Below, in pieces: positions 10,192 to 18,601 of a stretch of DNA of 64,000 bases (positions within the stretch are counted from its first letter, which is position 1; each line of letters begins with the position of its first letter). The stretch lies in the NCBI RefSeq assembly GCF_007858365.1, contig NZ_VFIO01000003.1:124001-188000 (forward strand), given 5' to 3'. The DNA is from Pseudomonas saxonica. Its GTDB lineage: Bacteria; Pseudomonadota; Gammaproteobacteria; Pseudomonadales; Pseudomonadaceae. Under the pieces are notes generated by a model. It had not been told where the DNA came from and searched no databases. It was given only the letters and a program-made list of their open reading frames with translations. The position numbers and the translations under genes were made by a program.

Positions 10192-10656
10192 ATGATCGGC
10201 ATCAGTTTCACGACGGCCTCCCTGGCGGCGCGCAAGCGTATCGCCCTGGTGGCTCATGATAACTGCAAGGGCTTTTTGCTGGACTGGGCCGAGCGCCACA
10301 AAACCTCCCTCAGCCAGCACGACCTGTGCGCAACAGGTACAACGGGCTTGTTGTTGAGTCAGCGCCTGGGCTTGCCGATTGAAAGCATGATCAGCGGCCC
10401 CTTGGGGGGTGATCAGCAAGTCGGCGCACGTATCGCCGAGCAGCGGGTGGATATGCTGGTGTTCTTTTGGGACCCCTTCGAGCCCCAGCCGCACGACCCG
10501 GACATTAAGGCACTGTTGCGGGTGGCCGCCGTGTGGAACATTCCCGTGGCATGCAATGAATGCAGCGCCGATTATTTAATCAGCAGCCCCTTGATGGGGC
10601 AGCCGCATGAGCATCGCGTTCCCGATTACAACGCGTATTTGAAGGGCCGGGTTTAA
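10192..10656 (+). CDS. mgsA: Methylglyoxal synthase
   Basis: Converts dihydroxyacetone phosphate to methylglyoxal, a bypass that relieves phosphosugar accumulation. 154 residues, typical length. Motifs are VAHDNCK (phosphate binding), LCATGTTG and ISGPLGGDQQVGARI, with the catalytic Asp expected in the last. The ATG at 10192 is 4 nt after the gap stop; a frame open further upstream overlaps gap and is rejected. Co-transcription with gap links triose-phosphate enzymes under one promoter. Confidence 0.93.
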   Translation: MIGISFTTASLAARKRIALVAHDNCKGFLLDWAERHKTSLSQHDLCATGTTGLLLSQRLGLPIESMISGPLGGDQQVGARIAEQRVDMLVFFWDPFEPQPHDPDIKALLRVAAVWNIPVACNECSADYLISSPLMGQPHEHRVPDYNAYLKGRV

Positions 10657-10660
10657 AGGT

Positions 10661-10851
10661 GGTCCGACACTCGGCTGTTTGACAAAAGTGCCTCGCCGTA
10701 TGGGCGAAACCTTTATTCCAGTTAAAAGCATGAAATGGATATGTACTCGAAGCTTTTAATTGGCCTGCGTACATATCCATTGGGTGTATTAAGACGTTCT
10801 ACGGGTTACGCCCTTACGGCGTGTCACTTTGCAAAAGCCGAGTGTCGGACC
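10661..10851. repeat. 191-bp imperfect palindrome (MITE-like element)
   Basis: The ends are a perfect 16-bp inverted repeat (GGTCCGACACTCGGCT at 10661-10676 against its complement at 10836-10851). Complementarity continues inward with small gaps (CGCCGTATGGGCG against CGCCCTTACGGCG), and the centre holds a perfect 11-bp inverted repeat TGGATATGTAC / GTACATATCCA (10737-10770). The whole unit could fold into one long hairpin. The inner motif GTACATATCCATT followed by TACGCCCTTACGGCG resembles abundant intergenic repeats I recall from pseudomonads. No coding capacity. Confidence 0.75.
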
Positions 10852-11045
10852 ATGACAAAGTAACCAAAACGCTTCCGCCCCCGCGTACGGCCCTCGCTTC
10901 GCTCAGGTGTCCCTCACTCCGGTCCCGCTCCGTGGGCACGCTGCGACGGGCCATCCTTGGCCCGATCGCAGCTCTCCCGGCATCCATGCCGGTCGACCCA
11001 CTCCGCGAAACCTCCATTCGGCCTCCCGAAGGGGCGGCAGATCAA
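10852..11045. repeat. Conserved-looking extragenic module downstream of the palindrome
   Basis: The stretch beginning ACAAAGTAACCAAAACGC and continuing through a GC-rich run (CCCTCGCTTCGCTC ... CCTCCCGAAGGGGCGG) follows the palindrome directly. The same type of sequence follows this palindrome class in other Pseudomonas genomes, as far as I remember. Open frames across it are low-complexity and have no ribosome sites. Confidence 0.45.
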
Positions 11046-11055
11046 GATCAAAAAC

Positions 11056-11120
11056 CAGATCACAAGCAGATCACAAGCAGATCACAAGCAGATCACAAGC
11101 AGATCCCAAGCAGATCAAAA
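11056..11120. repeat. 11-bp tandem repeat array
   Basis: Four exact copies of CAGATCACAAG (starting at 11056, 11067, 11078, 11089), then a variant CAGATCCCAAG (11100) and a partial CAGATCAAAA (11111). One unit is about one helical turn. No coding or CRISPR features; copy number is likely variable between strains. Confidence 0.9.
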
Positions 11121-11211
11121 CACCGCTGGCGATACCCTGTCGCTCCTCATCAGTCACTGCACCCTCTGTATTCCCCCTCTTTGCAAAACATTACTTGACC
11201 AACACCATAGA

Positions 11212-11226
11212 TGATAAGCATTATCA
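11212..11226. promoter_or_regulatory. Fur box upstream of hxuI
   Basis: TGATAAGCATTATCA matches the 7-1-7 Fur consensus TGATAAT-N-ATTATCA with one mismatch and is itself nearly palindromic. It overlaps the probable -10 region (-35 TTGACC at 11195-11200) and ends 28 bp before the GTG start of the sigma gene, so iron-bound Fur would block the promoter. Confidence 0.88.
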
Positions 11227-11253
11227 TTCGCTCAAAACCGGTCGGGTAGTTCT

Positions 11254-11772
11254 GTGAGTCAGTCCCACTTCAATCAAGTCTTCCTTACTCAGCGGGAAAG
11301 TTTGCTGCGCACGTTACAGCGGATGGTGAACAACCACAGTACCGCCGAGGACTTGTTGCAAGAGACTTACTTGCGCGTCGCCCGCGCCCTTAATGACCGC
11401 ACCGTTGAGCACCTTGAGCCTTTTGTCTTCCAGACTGCCCGCAACCTGGCGCTCGACCATCTGCGGGCTCGCCGCATTCAATCGCGCACTGTCGTCGAAG
11501 ATGTGCCAACGGAGATTATTGAAGGGGTCGCTTCCCCCCTAAGCACGCCCGAAGAAGCCCATCAAGCCGCGCAATTACTGGAGCGTTTGAGTGTGAGCCT
11601 GAGCCAGTTAACGGCGCGCCAACAACGGATTTTCATCCTTAGCCGCCTGCATGGTTGCAGTTATCAAGAAATCGCCGAAGAACTGAATGTTTCCTTGAGC
11701 ACCGTTCAAAAAGAACTCAAATTGATCATGGCGATCTGTATCGGGGTAGCCGACAGACTCAATCGGCCTTAA
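11254..11772 (+). CDS. hxuI: ECF sigma factor, FecI/HxuI type
   Basis: Extracytoplasmic-function sigma factor of the iron-starvation group, 172 residues, GTG start. Region 2 is at about 8-75 (EDLLQETYLRVARAL) and region 4 at about 110-165 (LTARQQRIFILSRLHGCSYQEIAEELNVSLSTVQKEL split over the HTH). It should direct transcription of the TonB receptor when heme engages it. Followed by the anti-sigma gene after 51 bp. The symbol follows the HxuIRA heme system; other FecIRA names are possible. Confidence 0.85.
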   Translation: MSQSHFNQVFLTQRESLLRTLQRMVNNHSTAEDLLQETYLRVARALNDRTVEHLEPFVFQTARNLALDHLRARRIQSRTVVEDVPTEIIEGVASPLSTPEEAHQAAQLLERLSVSLSQLTARQQRIFILSRLHGCSYQEIAEELNVSLSTVQKELKLIMAICIGVADRLNRP

Positions 11773-11823
11773 TCTGCACAGCCGATTCTTGTAAGAAAGT
11801 TCTGAGACTGCCAAGGAACACCC

Positions 11824-12777
11824 GTGACGGATATACAAAAATCTGCTCAAGACGTGCTGCGCGACAGCGCCATGGATCAGGCTCTGGACTGGCTGATTAC
11901 CCTTGAGTGCGCGAGCGAAGAGCAAAAAGTCGCTTTTGATGCCTGGCTCAATGCTGATTCGTCACATGCTCAAGCCTTCGCCAAAGCCAGCGCTATCTGG
12001 AACGGACAACCTGTTTTGGCGGCCGCTCAAACCCTGCACGCTCGGCCCACGCCAAGCCGGTTACGGCGCATCAGCCGTCACTGGAAACACGTCGCCGCAG
12101 CTGCCGTGCTGGTATTGACGGTGGGCACTTACAGCAATGTGCCCATGCGCCTACAAGCCGATCATTTGACCGTGATCGGTGAGCGTCAGCGCCTGCAACT
12201 CGAAGACGGCTCCAAAGTCCTGCTGAACACCAATTCTGCATTTTCCAGCAAAGTCGTTAATGCACAGGCCAGCGCGCGGCTGTTGCAGGGCGAGGCTTTT
12301 TTTGAAATTCCAGCCAACCTTGAATTTCCCTTGGTGCTCGACGCTGGCCCGGTTCGCGTCAGCGTGCGCGATACCGCTTTTGCCGTGCGCTACCTCAACG
12401 GTGAAGCGCAAGTACGGGTACAACGCGGTAATGTGGAATTACAGGTCAACAGCGTGGGCACACAAATGCGCCTGTCTGCGGGTAACAGTGTCAGCATTGG
12501 CCCCAACGGTTTCAGCAAGACCGCGAAGCTCAATCCGCAAACCGACCTGGCCTGGGTTCAGGGACGTTTAGTGTTTGAGAACTGCCCGATGGGTAAAGTG
12601 CTTGATGAAGTACGCCGTTATTACCCCGGCTGGATCATCAACAACAACGAAAAGCTCTCACAGGTCGCCGTAACCGGAAATTACCGGCTCGACCAGCCAC
12701 TGGACATCATTCGTTCCCTGGCCAGCATCACTTCCAGCCGTGTTTCGGAATTTCCGGCACTGGTGATCCTCAATTAA
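11824..12777 (+). CDS. hxuR: FecR-family anti-sigma regulator
   Basis: Inner-membrane sigma regulator, 317 residues, GTG start. The N-terminal cytoplasmic DUF4880-type segment (about 15-60, ALDWLITLECASEEQ ... FDAWL) binds the sigma factor. One membrane helix lies near 90-107 (HVAAAAVLVLTVGTY). The periplasmic FecR domain (about 115-210, GERQRLQLEDGSKVLLNTNS) and a C-terminal secretin-like subdomain contact the receptor's signalling domain. It relays the heme signal from the receptor to HxuI. Confidence 0.88.
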   Translation: MTDIQKSAQDVLRDSAMDQALDWLITLECASEEQKVAFDAWLNADSSHAQAFAKASAIWNGQPVLAAAQTLHARPTPSRLRRISRHWKHVAAAAVLVLTVGTYSNVPMRLQADHLTVIGERQRLQLEDGSKVLLNTNSAFSSKVVNAQASARLLQGEAFFEIPANLEFPLVLDAGPVRVSVRDTAFAVRYLNGEAQVRVQRGNVELQVNSVGTQMRLSAGNSVSIGPNGFSKTAKLNPQTDLAWVQGRLVFENCPMGKVLDEVRRYYPGWIINNNEKLSQVAVTGNYRLDQPLDIIRSLASITSSRVSEFPALVILN

Positions 12778-12907
12778 AAATTAAACGATTAACTATTTTT
12801 TTACGCGATCGCCGTAGGTCATACGTCTCGTAGTAGTCAATGCAACTGATTCGCATTTTGAGTCAGCTTCGCAACTAATAAGATTCGTTCACCACGGAGC
12901 GCTATCA
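12778..12907. promoter_or_regulatory. Intergenic region upstream of the heme receptor
   Basis: 130 bp expected to hold the ECF-dependent receptor promoter. The sequence is AT-rich near 12778-12800, with ATACGTCTCG around 12821-12830 that could be part of an ECF -10. A degenerate Fur-like ATGCAACTGATTCGCATT occurs near 12840-12857. Neither motif is strong enough to call. Confidence 0.3.
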
Positions 12908-15505
12908 ATGCCCACACGTTTCAACAGCCGGTCCAACTCCAACGCCCGCACAGGCGGGTTGCAGCAATACACGCTGTCGTTGTTGACCGTCGCCGTGCTT
13001 TTAGCCGGCGTACAAGCGGTTCCGGCCATCGCCGCAACCAATACGCCGCCTGCCAGCACCTCCGTGGGCAATTACAAGTTTGCAATTTCTCAACAGCCCC
13101 TCGCCTCCGCCCTGAATGACTTTACTGCCGTCACCGGCTGGCAGGTGGGACTACCCGCCGAACTGGCGCAGGATGTGTCCTCACCAGGTGTACACGGCTC
13201 GCTCTCCCCCGAAAAAGCGCTGGACCGTTTGCTCATTGGCACCAACCTGGGTTATCGCAAACTGAGCGCCAACAACATCGTGCTTGAAAAGCGCAGCGGC
13301 AACAGCGGCACGCTGGCCCTTCAACAAGTGACCATCAGCGCGACGCGTCAGGAACAGGACGTCAACTCGGTACCCAGCACAGTCACCGTGCATGATCGCC
13401 AAGAGCTCGACCGCGATAACGTCAATAACATCAAGGATCTGGTGCGCTATGAGCCAGGTGTGTCAGTAGGCGGTGCCGGTCAGCGCGGCGGTATCAGCAA
13501 CTACAACATTCGAGGCATCGACGGCGACCGGATTCTGACCCAGATCGATGGCGTCGAAATTCCCAATTCGTTCTTCAATGGCCCCTATGCCAAGACTCAG
13601 CGTAACTACGTCGACCCGGAAATCATCAAGCGCGTTGAGATCCTGCGTGGCCCGGCTTCAGCGCTGTATGGCAGTAACGCCATTGGCGGCGCCGTCAGTT
13701 ATTTCACCCTCGACCCGGATGACATCATCAAGCCAGGCAAGGATGTGGGCGCCCGCCTCAAGGCCGGCTACAGCTCGGCCGATCGCAGCTGGCTGAAATC
13801 CGGCACCGTGGCGGGCCGTTCTGGTGAGTTTGACGGTTTGCTGCACCTGAGCCAGCGCGAAGGTCACGAAACCGAATCCTACGGTGATCATGGCGGTACC
13901 GGTTTGTCCCGCACCGCTGCCAACCCGGAAGACATCAAAACCACGAACGTGCTGGCCAAGGCAGGCTGGAACTACAACGAAGACGACCGTCTGGGGTTTA
14001 CCTACGAAAAGTACAAGGACCGCGTCTCGGTCAATGAAAAAAGCGCTGTCGGCGGGCCGTTCAACGCAGGCAAACCTCTTGGCATGTACCTTTCGCGCGA
14101 GGGTAAAGACACCATTAGCCGCGAACGCTTCGGGCTGGAAAACAGCATGGTGCTCGACACCGCGGTGGCTGATCACTTCAAGTGGAGCCTGAACTATCAG
14201 GTCGCTAAAACCGATCAGGACACGCTGGAGGATTATTTCCCTTACACCCGTCGCGTGATGCGCTCGCGCACTACCACCTACGAAGAAAAAATGTGGGTGC
14301 TCGACGCTCAGGCAGATAAGGCTTTCCACCTTGGCGACACCGATCATTTGTTGACCTACGGTGCCACCGTCAAACACCAGAAAGTCACCGGCTCACGCAG
14401 CGGCTCGGGCATATGCCTGGCTGTGGGTCGGGGTTGCACGGCGATAGGAGCCCCGAGCCCCAGTGACTATCTGGTCAAGTCCAGCGACTTCCCGGACCCG
14501 ACCATCAACACCTACAGCCTGTTCGCGCAAGACCAAATCAGCTGGAACAACTGGACCTTCATGCCGAGCTTGCGCTACGACTACACCAAGCTCACTCCGC
14601 ATATCACTCAGGAGTTCCTCAACACCGTTAACCCCCTCCAGAAAGACCCGGTGAGCGATGCCGACAAAGTCTGGCATCGTCTGTCGCCCAAGTTTGGCGT
14701 GACGTACGAGTTTAACGACAACTACACCTGGTACGGCCAATACGCCGAAGGCTTCCGCACGCCAACTGCCAAGGCGCTGTATGGCCGCTTTGAAAACCTT
14801 GAGGCGGGCTACTCCGTAGAACCGAACCCGAATCTTGAGCCGGAAAAAAGCAAAAGCTACGAGACTGGCCTGCGCGGTAAATTTGAGGCTGGCACCTTCG
14901 ATCTGGCTATTTTCTACAACAAATACCGCGACTTCATAAACGAAGACGCTATCACCCCCGGTTACAGCGAACTTGCCTTCCAGAGCAACAACATCAAACA
15001 CGCCACCATCAAGGGGGCTGAAGTCAAAGGCCGCCTGAACCTGGACGCGTTCGGTGCTCCTCAGGGTCTCTACACGCGGGGCTCGGTGGCCTATGCCCAC
15101 GGCCGCAACAACGACACCGGTCAGCCGATCAACAGCGTCAACCCGCTGACAGCAGTCATGGGCCTGGGTTACGAGCAACAAAACTATGGGGCGCTGGTGA
15201 GCTGGACATTGGTGAAGCGCAAAGACCAGGTCGACGACAGCACCTTCTTCTCGCCAGATGGCACCAGCTCCCAATTCAAGTCGCCGGGCTATGGCGTCGT
15301 CGACCTGAGCGGTTACTACAAAGTGACCAAGGACGTCACCGTCAACGCGGGCCTGTACAACCTGACCGACAAGAAGTACTGGAACTGGGATGACGTGCGC
15401 GGCTATGACAGCGTCGGTGAAGCGGGCGTGCTGAACCCGGCCAACATGGACCGCCTGACGGCTCCAGGCCGTAACTTCTCGGTCAATCTGGTCTGGGACA
15501 TCTAA
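12908..15505 (+). CDS. hxuA: TonB-dependent heme receptor with N-terminal signalling domain
   Basis: Outer-membrane receptor, 865 residues. In order: signal peptide (cleavage near AIAA, residue 45), STN signalling domain about 55-110 (FAISQQPLASALNDFTAVTG), TonB-box/plug region 130-250 (VTISATRQEQDVNSVPSTVTV ... EILRGPASALYGSNAIGGAV) and a 22-strand barrel ending in a terminal aromatic-rich strand. The heme-receptor boxes FRTP (FRAP variant) and NPNL are both present. The conserved His between those boxes in HemR-like receptors is not visible. Gene order sigma-FecR-receptor-heme oxygenase supports heme as ligand. Confidence 0.87.
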   Translation: MPTRFNSRSNSNARTGGLQQYTLSLLTVAVLLAGVQAVPAIAATNTPPASTSVGNYKFAISQQPLASALNDFTAVTGWQVGLPAELAQDVSSPGVHGSLSPEKALDRLLIGTNLGYRKLSANNIVLEKRSGNSGTLALQQVTISATRQEQDVNSVPSTVTVHDRQELDRDNVNNIKDLVRYEPGVSVGGAGQRGGISNYNIRGIDGDRILTQIDGVEIPNSFFNGPYAKTQRNYVDPEIIKRVEILRGPASALYGSNAIGGAVSYFTLDPDDIIKPGKDVGARLKAGYSSADRSWLKSGTVAGRSGEFDGLLHLSQREGHETESYGDHGGTGLSRTAANPEDIKTTNVLAKAGWNYNEDDRLGFTYEKYKDRVSVNEKSAVGGPFNAGKPLGMYLSREGKDTISRERFGLENSMVLDTAVADHFKWSLNYQVAKTDQDTLEDYFPYTRRVMRSRTTTYEEKMWVLDAQADKAFHLGDTDHLLTYGATVKHQKVTGSRSGSGICLAVGRGCTAIGAPSPSDYLVKSSDFPDPTINTYSLFAQDQISWNNWTFMPSLRYDYTKLTPHITQEFLNTVNPLQKDPVSDADKVWHRLSPKFGVTYEFNDNYTWYGQYAEGFRTPTAKALYGRFENLEAGYSVEPNPNLEPEKSKSYETGLRGKFEAGTFDLAIFYNKYRDFINEDAITPGYSELAFQSNNIKHATIKGAEVKGRLNLDAFGAPQGLYTRGSVAYAHGRNNDTGQPINSVNPLTAVMGLGYEQQNYGALVSWTLVKRKDQVDDSTFFSPDGTSSQFKSPGYGVVDLSGYYKVTKDVTVNAGLYNLTDKKYWNWDDVRGYDSVGEAGVLNPANMDRLTAPGRNFSVNLVWDI

Positions 15506-15513
15506 GCCAGGGG

Positions 15514-15555
15514 CCTCATTGCGTAGACATTAACGCTACGCAGTGAGGATTTTTT
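15514..15555 (+). terminator. Rho-independent terminator between hxuA and hemO
   Basis: 13-bp stem CCTCATTGCGTAG / CTACGCAGTGAGG (15514-15526 and 15536-15548, one G-T type mismatch) followed by ATTTTTTA. The downstream gene may therefore have its own promoter or depend on read-through. Confidence 0.82.
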
Positions 15556-15618
15556 ACTGTGATGCGTCTTCTTGTTCGTCTAGTTACAAAGCGCATTTCA
15601 TCCTCAAAGGATATTTTC

Positions 15619-16227
15619 ATGACCACAACAGATTCAGCTCTGCGTCCATCCGAGCGTTCCAAGCGCCTGACCCTCGCTACCCGTGAAACTCACGACACGC
15701 TGGGCGAAAAAGTCATGGGGCGCGACCCGTTTGGCAGTCTCGAAAACTACATCCATTTCGCGACTGCGCAGTATCTGTTCCTGACTGAACTGGCGCCACT
15801 GCACACAGACCCACGACTGACCCAACACATTCCGAACCTGCCTGAGCGTTGCCGTGCGTCGCAGATCAAGGCTGATCTGAATGACCTGGGTGTCGACCTG
15901 CCTGCCCCGGTTCCGGGCGCTGTGAAAAACCCGAGCAAAGCGCAAGCGCTGGGCTGGGTATTTGTCTCAGAAGGCTCGAAACTGGGTGCCGGTGTATTGA
16001 TCAAACAGGCGCGTCTGCTGGGCCTGAGCGAAACCCACGGAGCACGCCACATGGGCGAGCCCGCCGAAGGCCGTGGCCGCAACTGGAAGAGCTTCATCGA
16101 AATGCTCGACAGCATCGAACTCACGCCTGAGGAAGATGCCGAGCTGGAGCAAGCAGCCAACGATGCCTTCAGTCGTTTCACCTTCTTGCTGGAACAGACC
16201 TACGCGAAACAACCTGAACTGGCTTAA
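15619..16227 (+). CDS. hemO: Heme oxygenase, HemO/PigA type
   Basis: Cleaves heme to biliverdin, CO and iron in the cytoplasm. 202 residues. The proximal heme ligand is probably His25 (TRETHDTLGEKV) and the distal glycine-rich helix is SEGSKLGAGV. ATG at 15619 has AAAGGA 8 nt upstream; the frame is open 20 codons earlier but without a ribosome site. It lies downstream of the heme receptor, consistent with iron extraction from imported heme. Confidence 0.92.
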   Translation: MTTTDSALRPSERSKRLTLATRETHDTLGEKVMGRDPFGSLENYIHFATAQYLFLTELAPLHTDPRLTQHIPNLPERCRASQIKADLNDLGVDLPAPVPGAVKNPSKAQALGWVFVSEGSKLGAGVLIKQARLLGLSETHGARHMGEPAEGRGRNWKSFIEMLDSIELTPEEDAELEQAANDAFSRFTFLLEQTYAKQPELA

Positions 16228-16234
16228 GCTAGCA

Positions 16235-16270
16235 ACCCGGTTAGCCCTCGCTGACCGGGTGTACTTTTTA
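16235..16270 (+). terminator. Possible terminator after hemO
   Basis: Perfect 7-bp stem ACCCGGT / ACCGGGT (16235-16241 and 16254-16260) with a 12-nt loop, followed by GTACTTTTTA. The T tract is offset by four bases, so efficiency is uncertain. Confidence 0.5.
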
Positions 16271-16284
16271 TACGTCCTGAGCTT

Positions 16285-16743
16285 ATGACCTGCCAAACCC
16301 GATCCTCGTCGAAAATCGCTCGTATCCTGTTCGGCTTGCTCGCTTATGTAAGTTTGGGCATTGGCCTGATCGCGATCGTGATTCCTGGCCTGCCGACCAC
16401 CGAATTTATTTTGCTTGCCGCGTGGGCCGCGACCAAAAGCTCCCCGCGCCTGAGCGCATGGCTTGAAAATCACCGTTTGTTCGGCCCGATTCTGAGCAAC
16501 TGGCGTAATGGCAAAATAATCCAGCGCAAAGCCAAAGTCAGCGCCACCCTCAGCATGCTGGTGTGCGCCGGGGTGATGCTGTACGTGCTTGATCACAACT
16601 GGCCGGTATTTCTGGCCATTGCGGGCATGAGTCTGGGTAATCTGTGGATCTGGTCGCGCCCCGAGCGTTTACCCACACCCGCTCCTGTAGCCGCTGCCGA
16701 AGGCTGCGATGGGCTGCGCAGCGGATCTCGCGATTCTGCCTGA
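16285..16743 (+). CDS. YbaN family (DUF454) inner-membrane protein
   Basis: 152 residues with two or three membrane segments (about 18-50, 90-108, 112-125) and the family core IPGLPTTEFILLAAW followed by SSPRLSAWLENHRLFGPIL. Function of the family is unknown; pseudomonads often carry it beside heme oxygenase. The last ~20 residues (from APVAAAEGCDG) are encoded by a REP palindrome, so the native stop was probably lost when the REP inserted. No clear ribosome site at the ATG (GACGTCCTGAGCTT). Confidence 0.82.
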   Translation: MTCQTRSSSKIARILFGLLAYVSLGIGLIAIVIPGLPTTEFILLAAWAATKSSPRLSAWLENHRLFGPILSNWRNGKIIQRKAKVSATLSMLVCAGVMLYVLDHNWPVFLAIAGMSLGNLWIWSRPERLPTPAPVAAAEGCDGLRSGSRDSA

Positions 16744-16790
16744 GCCAAGGCCCGGCGGTTCTTATCGCAGCCTGCGGCAGCGACTACAGG
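16684..16790. repeat. REP pair (BIME-like), overlapping the ybaN 3' end
   Basis: CCTGTAGCCGCTGCCGAAGG ... GCGAT (16684-16710) and its complement at 16764-16790 match at 25 of 27 positions, in inverted orientation, with a GC-rich centre. The same family appears at 29210-29313. Lies between the convergent ends of the ybaN-like gene and the first arcD paralogue. Confidence 0.92.
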
Positions 16791-16798
16791 GGGCAGCC

Positions 16799-18226
16799 CT
16801 ACAACGTCAACGCGCCGCTGTACAACCCATAAGCCGCCACCAGCGCGGCCACCACCACCCCGGCAAAGATCACTTTTTCCCAATGTTTAAACAGCACCTG
16901 GCCTTGTTCATGCTTGGCCTTGGCAAAAAAGACGATCCCCGGCGCGTATAACAACGCGGACAGCAACAGGTATTTGGGCCCCGCTGCATACAACAGCCAT
17001 ACGGCATAAATCAGTGCCACCGCGCCCACCAGAAAATCCTTGATACGGCGACGACTCGCCCGCTCGTAGGTCTCACCGCGCACGCACAGCAGCACTGAAT
17101 AGGCAGCCGACCACAAATACGGCACCAATATCATCGATGACGCCAGATAGATCAGCGTGGTGTAATTTCCGGCAGACACCAGTGTAATCAGCAGAAATAC
17201 CTGAATCATCACGTTAGTCAGCCACAGGGCATTAACCGGCACACGATTGGCGTTTTCCTTTTTCAGGAACGCCGGCATGGTCTTGTCCTTGGCCGTGGCA
17301 AAGAGAATTTCAGCGCACAGCAGCGCCCAGGACAACAACGCCCCCAACAGCGAAATGGCCAACCCGATACTGATCAGGATCGCGCCCCACTCCCCCACCA
17401 CATGCTTGAGTACTCCGGCCATCGAGGGGTTTTGCAATTTGGCGAGTTCAGGTTGAGTCATGATCCCCAGAGATAGCACGCTGACCATCACCAGCAATGC
17501 CAACACCCCGAGAAAACCGATCACCGTCGCCTTGCCCACGTCCGAACGCCTCTCGGCCCGCCCCGAGTAAACGCTGGCCCCCTCGATACCGATAAACACA
17601 AACACTGTGACGAGCATCATATTGCGCACTTGATCCATGACGCTGCCGAGCGCCGGGGTCTGTTCGCCCCAAAAATCCATCGTGAAGATATCGGCTTTGA
17701 AGGCGACCCCCGCCAGCACGATAAACATCACGATGGGCACCAGCTTGGCAATGGTGGTGAGCTGATTGATAAAGGCGGCCTCCTTAATGCCGCGCATCAC
17801 CAAAAAATGCACCCCCCACAGCAGTAACGATGCACAGCCGATGGCCAGCGGGGTGTTGCCATGACCAAATGCCGGGATGAAAAACCCCAGGGTGCTGAAC
17901 AGCAACACGAAGTAACCGACGTTACCCATCCAGGCACTGATCCAGTAACCCCAGGCGGATGAGAACCCCATGTAATCGCCAAACCCGGCCTTGGCGTAAG
18001 CGTAAACACCTGAATCCAGTTCCGGCTTGCGATTGGCCAGCGTCTGGAACACAAAGGCCAATGCGAGCATCCCCACCGCTGTAATCGCCCAACCGATCAG
18101 TACGGCACCACCAGCAGAGTGCTCGGCGATATTTTGCGGCAAGGAAAAGATACCGCCGCCAATCATTGAGCCGACCACCAATGCAATCAATGCATTGAGC
18201 CGAAGCTTCTGGGTCTGCTGATCCAT
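16799..18226 (-). CDS. Arginine/ornithine antiporter ArcD, second copy
   Basis: APC-superfamily antiporter, 475 residues, about 12-13 membrane segments. It opens with [20 protein letters not shown] and shares long runs with the arcD gene transcribed away from it (e.g. [33 protein letters not shown]). It probably exchanges arginine for ornithine or a related amino acid. ATG at 18226 is preceded at 5 nt by AGAGG; a GTG two codons upstream overlaps that site. The 3' end abuts a REP pair. Divergent paralogy suggests a local duplication. Confidence 0.88.
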   Translation of the reverse strand: MDQQTQKLRLNALIALVVGSMIGGGIFSLPQNIAEHSAGGAVLIGWAITAVGMLALAFVFQTLANRKPELDSGVYAYAKAGFGDYMGFSSAWGYWISAWMGNVGYFVLLFSTLGFFIPAFGHGNTPLAIGCASLLLWGVHFLVMRGIKEAAFINQLTTIAKLVPIVMFIVLAGVAFKADIFTMDFWGEQTPALGSVMDQVRNMMLVTVFVFIGIEGASVYSGRAERRSDVGKATVIGFLGVLALLVMVSVLSLGIMTQPELAKLQNPSMAGVLKHVVGEWGAILISIGLAISLLGALLSWALLCAEILFATAKDKTMPAFLKKENANRVPVNALWLTNVMIQVFLLITLVSAGNYTTLIYLASSMILVPYLWSAAYSVLLCVRGETYERASRRRIKDFLVGAVALIYAVWLLYAAGPKYLLLSALLYAPGIVFFAKAKHEQGQVLFKHWEKVIFAGVVVAALVAAYGLYSGALTL

Positions 18227-18420
18227 CGACACCTCTGTGTTTAAGTTGATGTTTAATGTTTAGCAGGCTACAGGCGTTCACTGACTAAATATATGCGGGC
18301 CTGATTCGTTTAATACGCCGCGTAATAACCCCGATTTTTTAATCGCAAGATTATCTATTGAAACCTAAAAAACAATTCATATGTAGGCGGCTTTTTAGAT
18401 TTTTTCGAAGCAGATGAAAC

Positions 18421-18597
18421 ATGAGCAGTGCATTTGCAAATCTGAAAATACTGTCTAGCTTCAATACCCACAACACCGCAGTTAAAAGCGCAACTGTCGC
18501 TACGAAAGCCTCTGAATCAGGCTTTCTCAGTGTGGTCGATAATAAACCGCGCTATCGATTGCCCCCTCTTCGCTCGACTGACAATGGAATGTCGTAA
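18421..18597 (+). CDS. Candidate 58-residue small protein upstream of arcD
   Basis: ATG at 18421 to TAA at 18597, sequence beginning MSSAFANLKILSSFNTHN and ending STDNGMS. Upstream GAAGCAGATGAAAC is only a weak ribosome site. It stops 4 bp before the Anr box of arcD, so it would need its own transcript. No recognisable domain. It may be a chance frame. Confidence 0.25.
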   Translation: MSSAFANLKILSSFNTHNTAVKSATVATKASESGFLSVVDNKPRYRLPPLRSTDNGMS

Positions 18598-18601
18598 TGC
18601 C

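Noticed and set aside
11056..11120. Possible CRISPR array
   Set aside because: The units are 11 bp, directly contiguous, without spacers, and no cas genes are present.
18491..18510. ArgR site (TGTCGC-N8-AA) upstream of arcD
   Set aside because: TGTCGC is present at about 18495, but the AA end of the motif is not; too weak to call.
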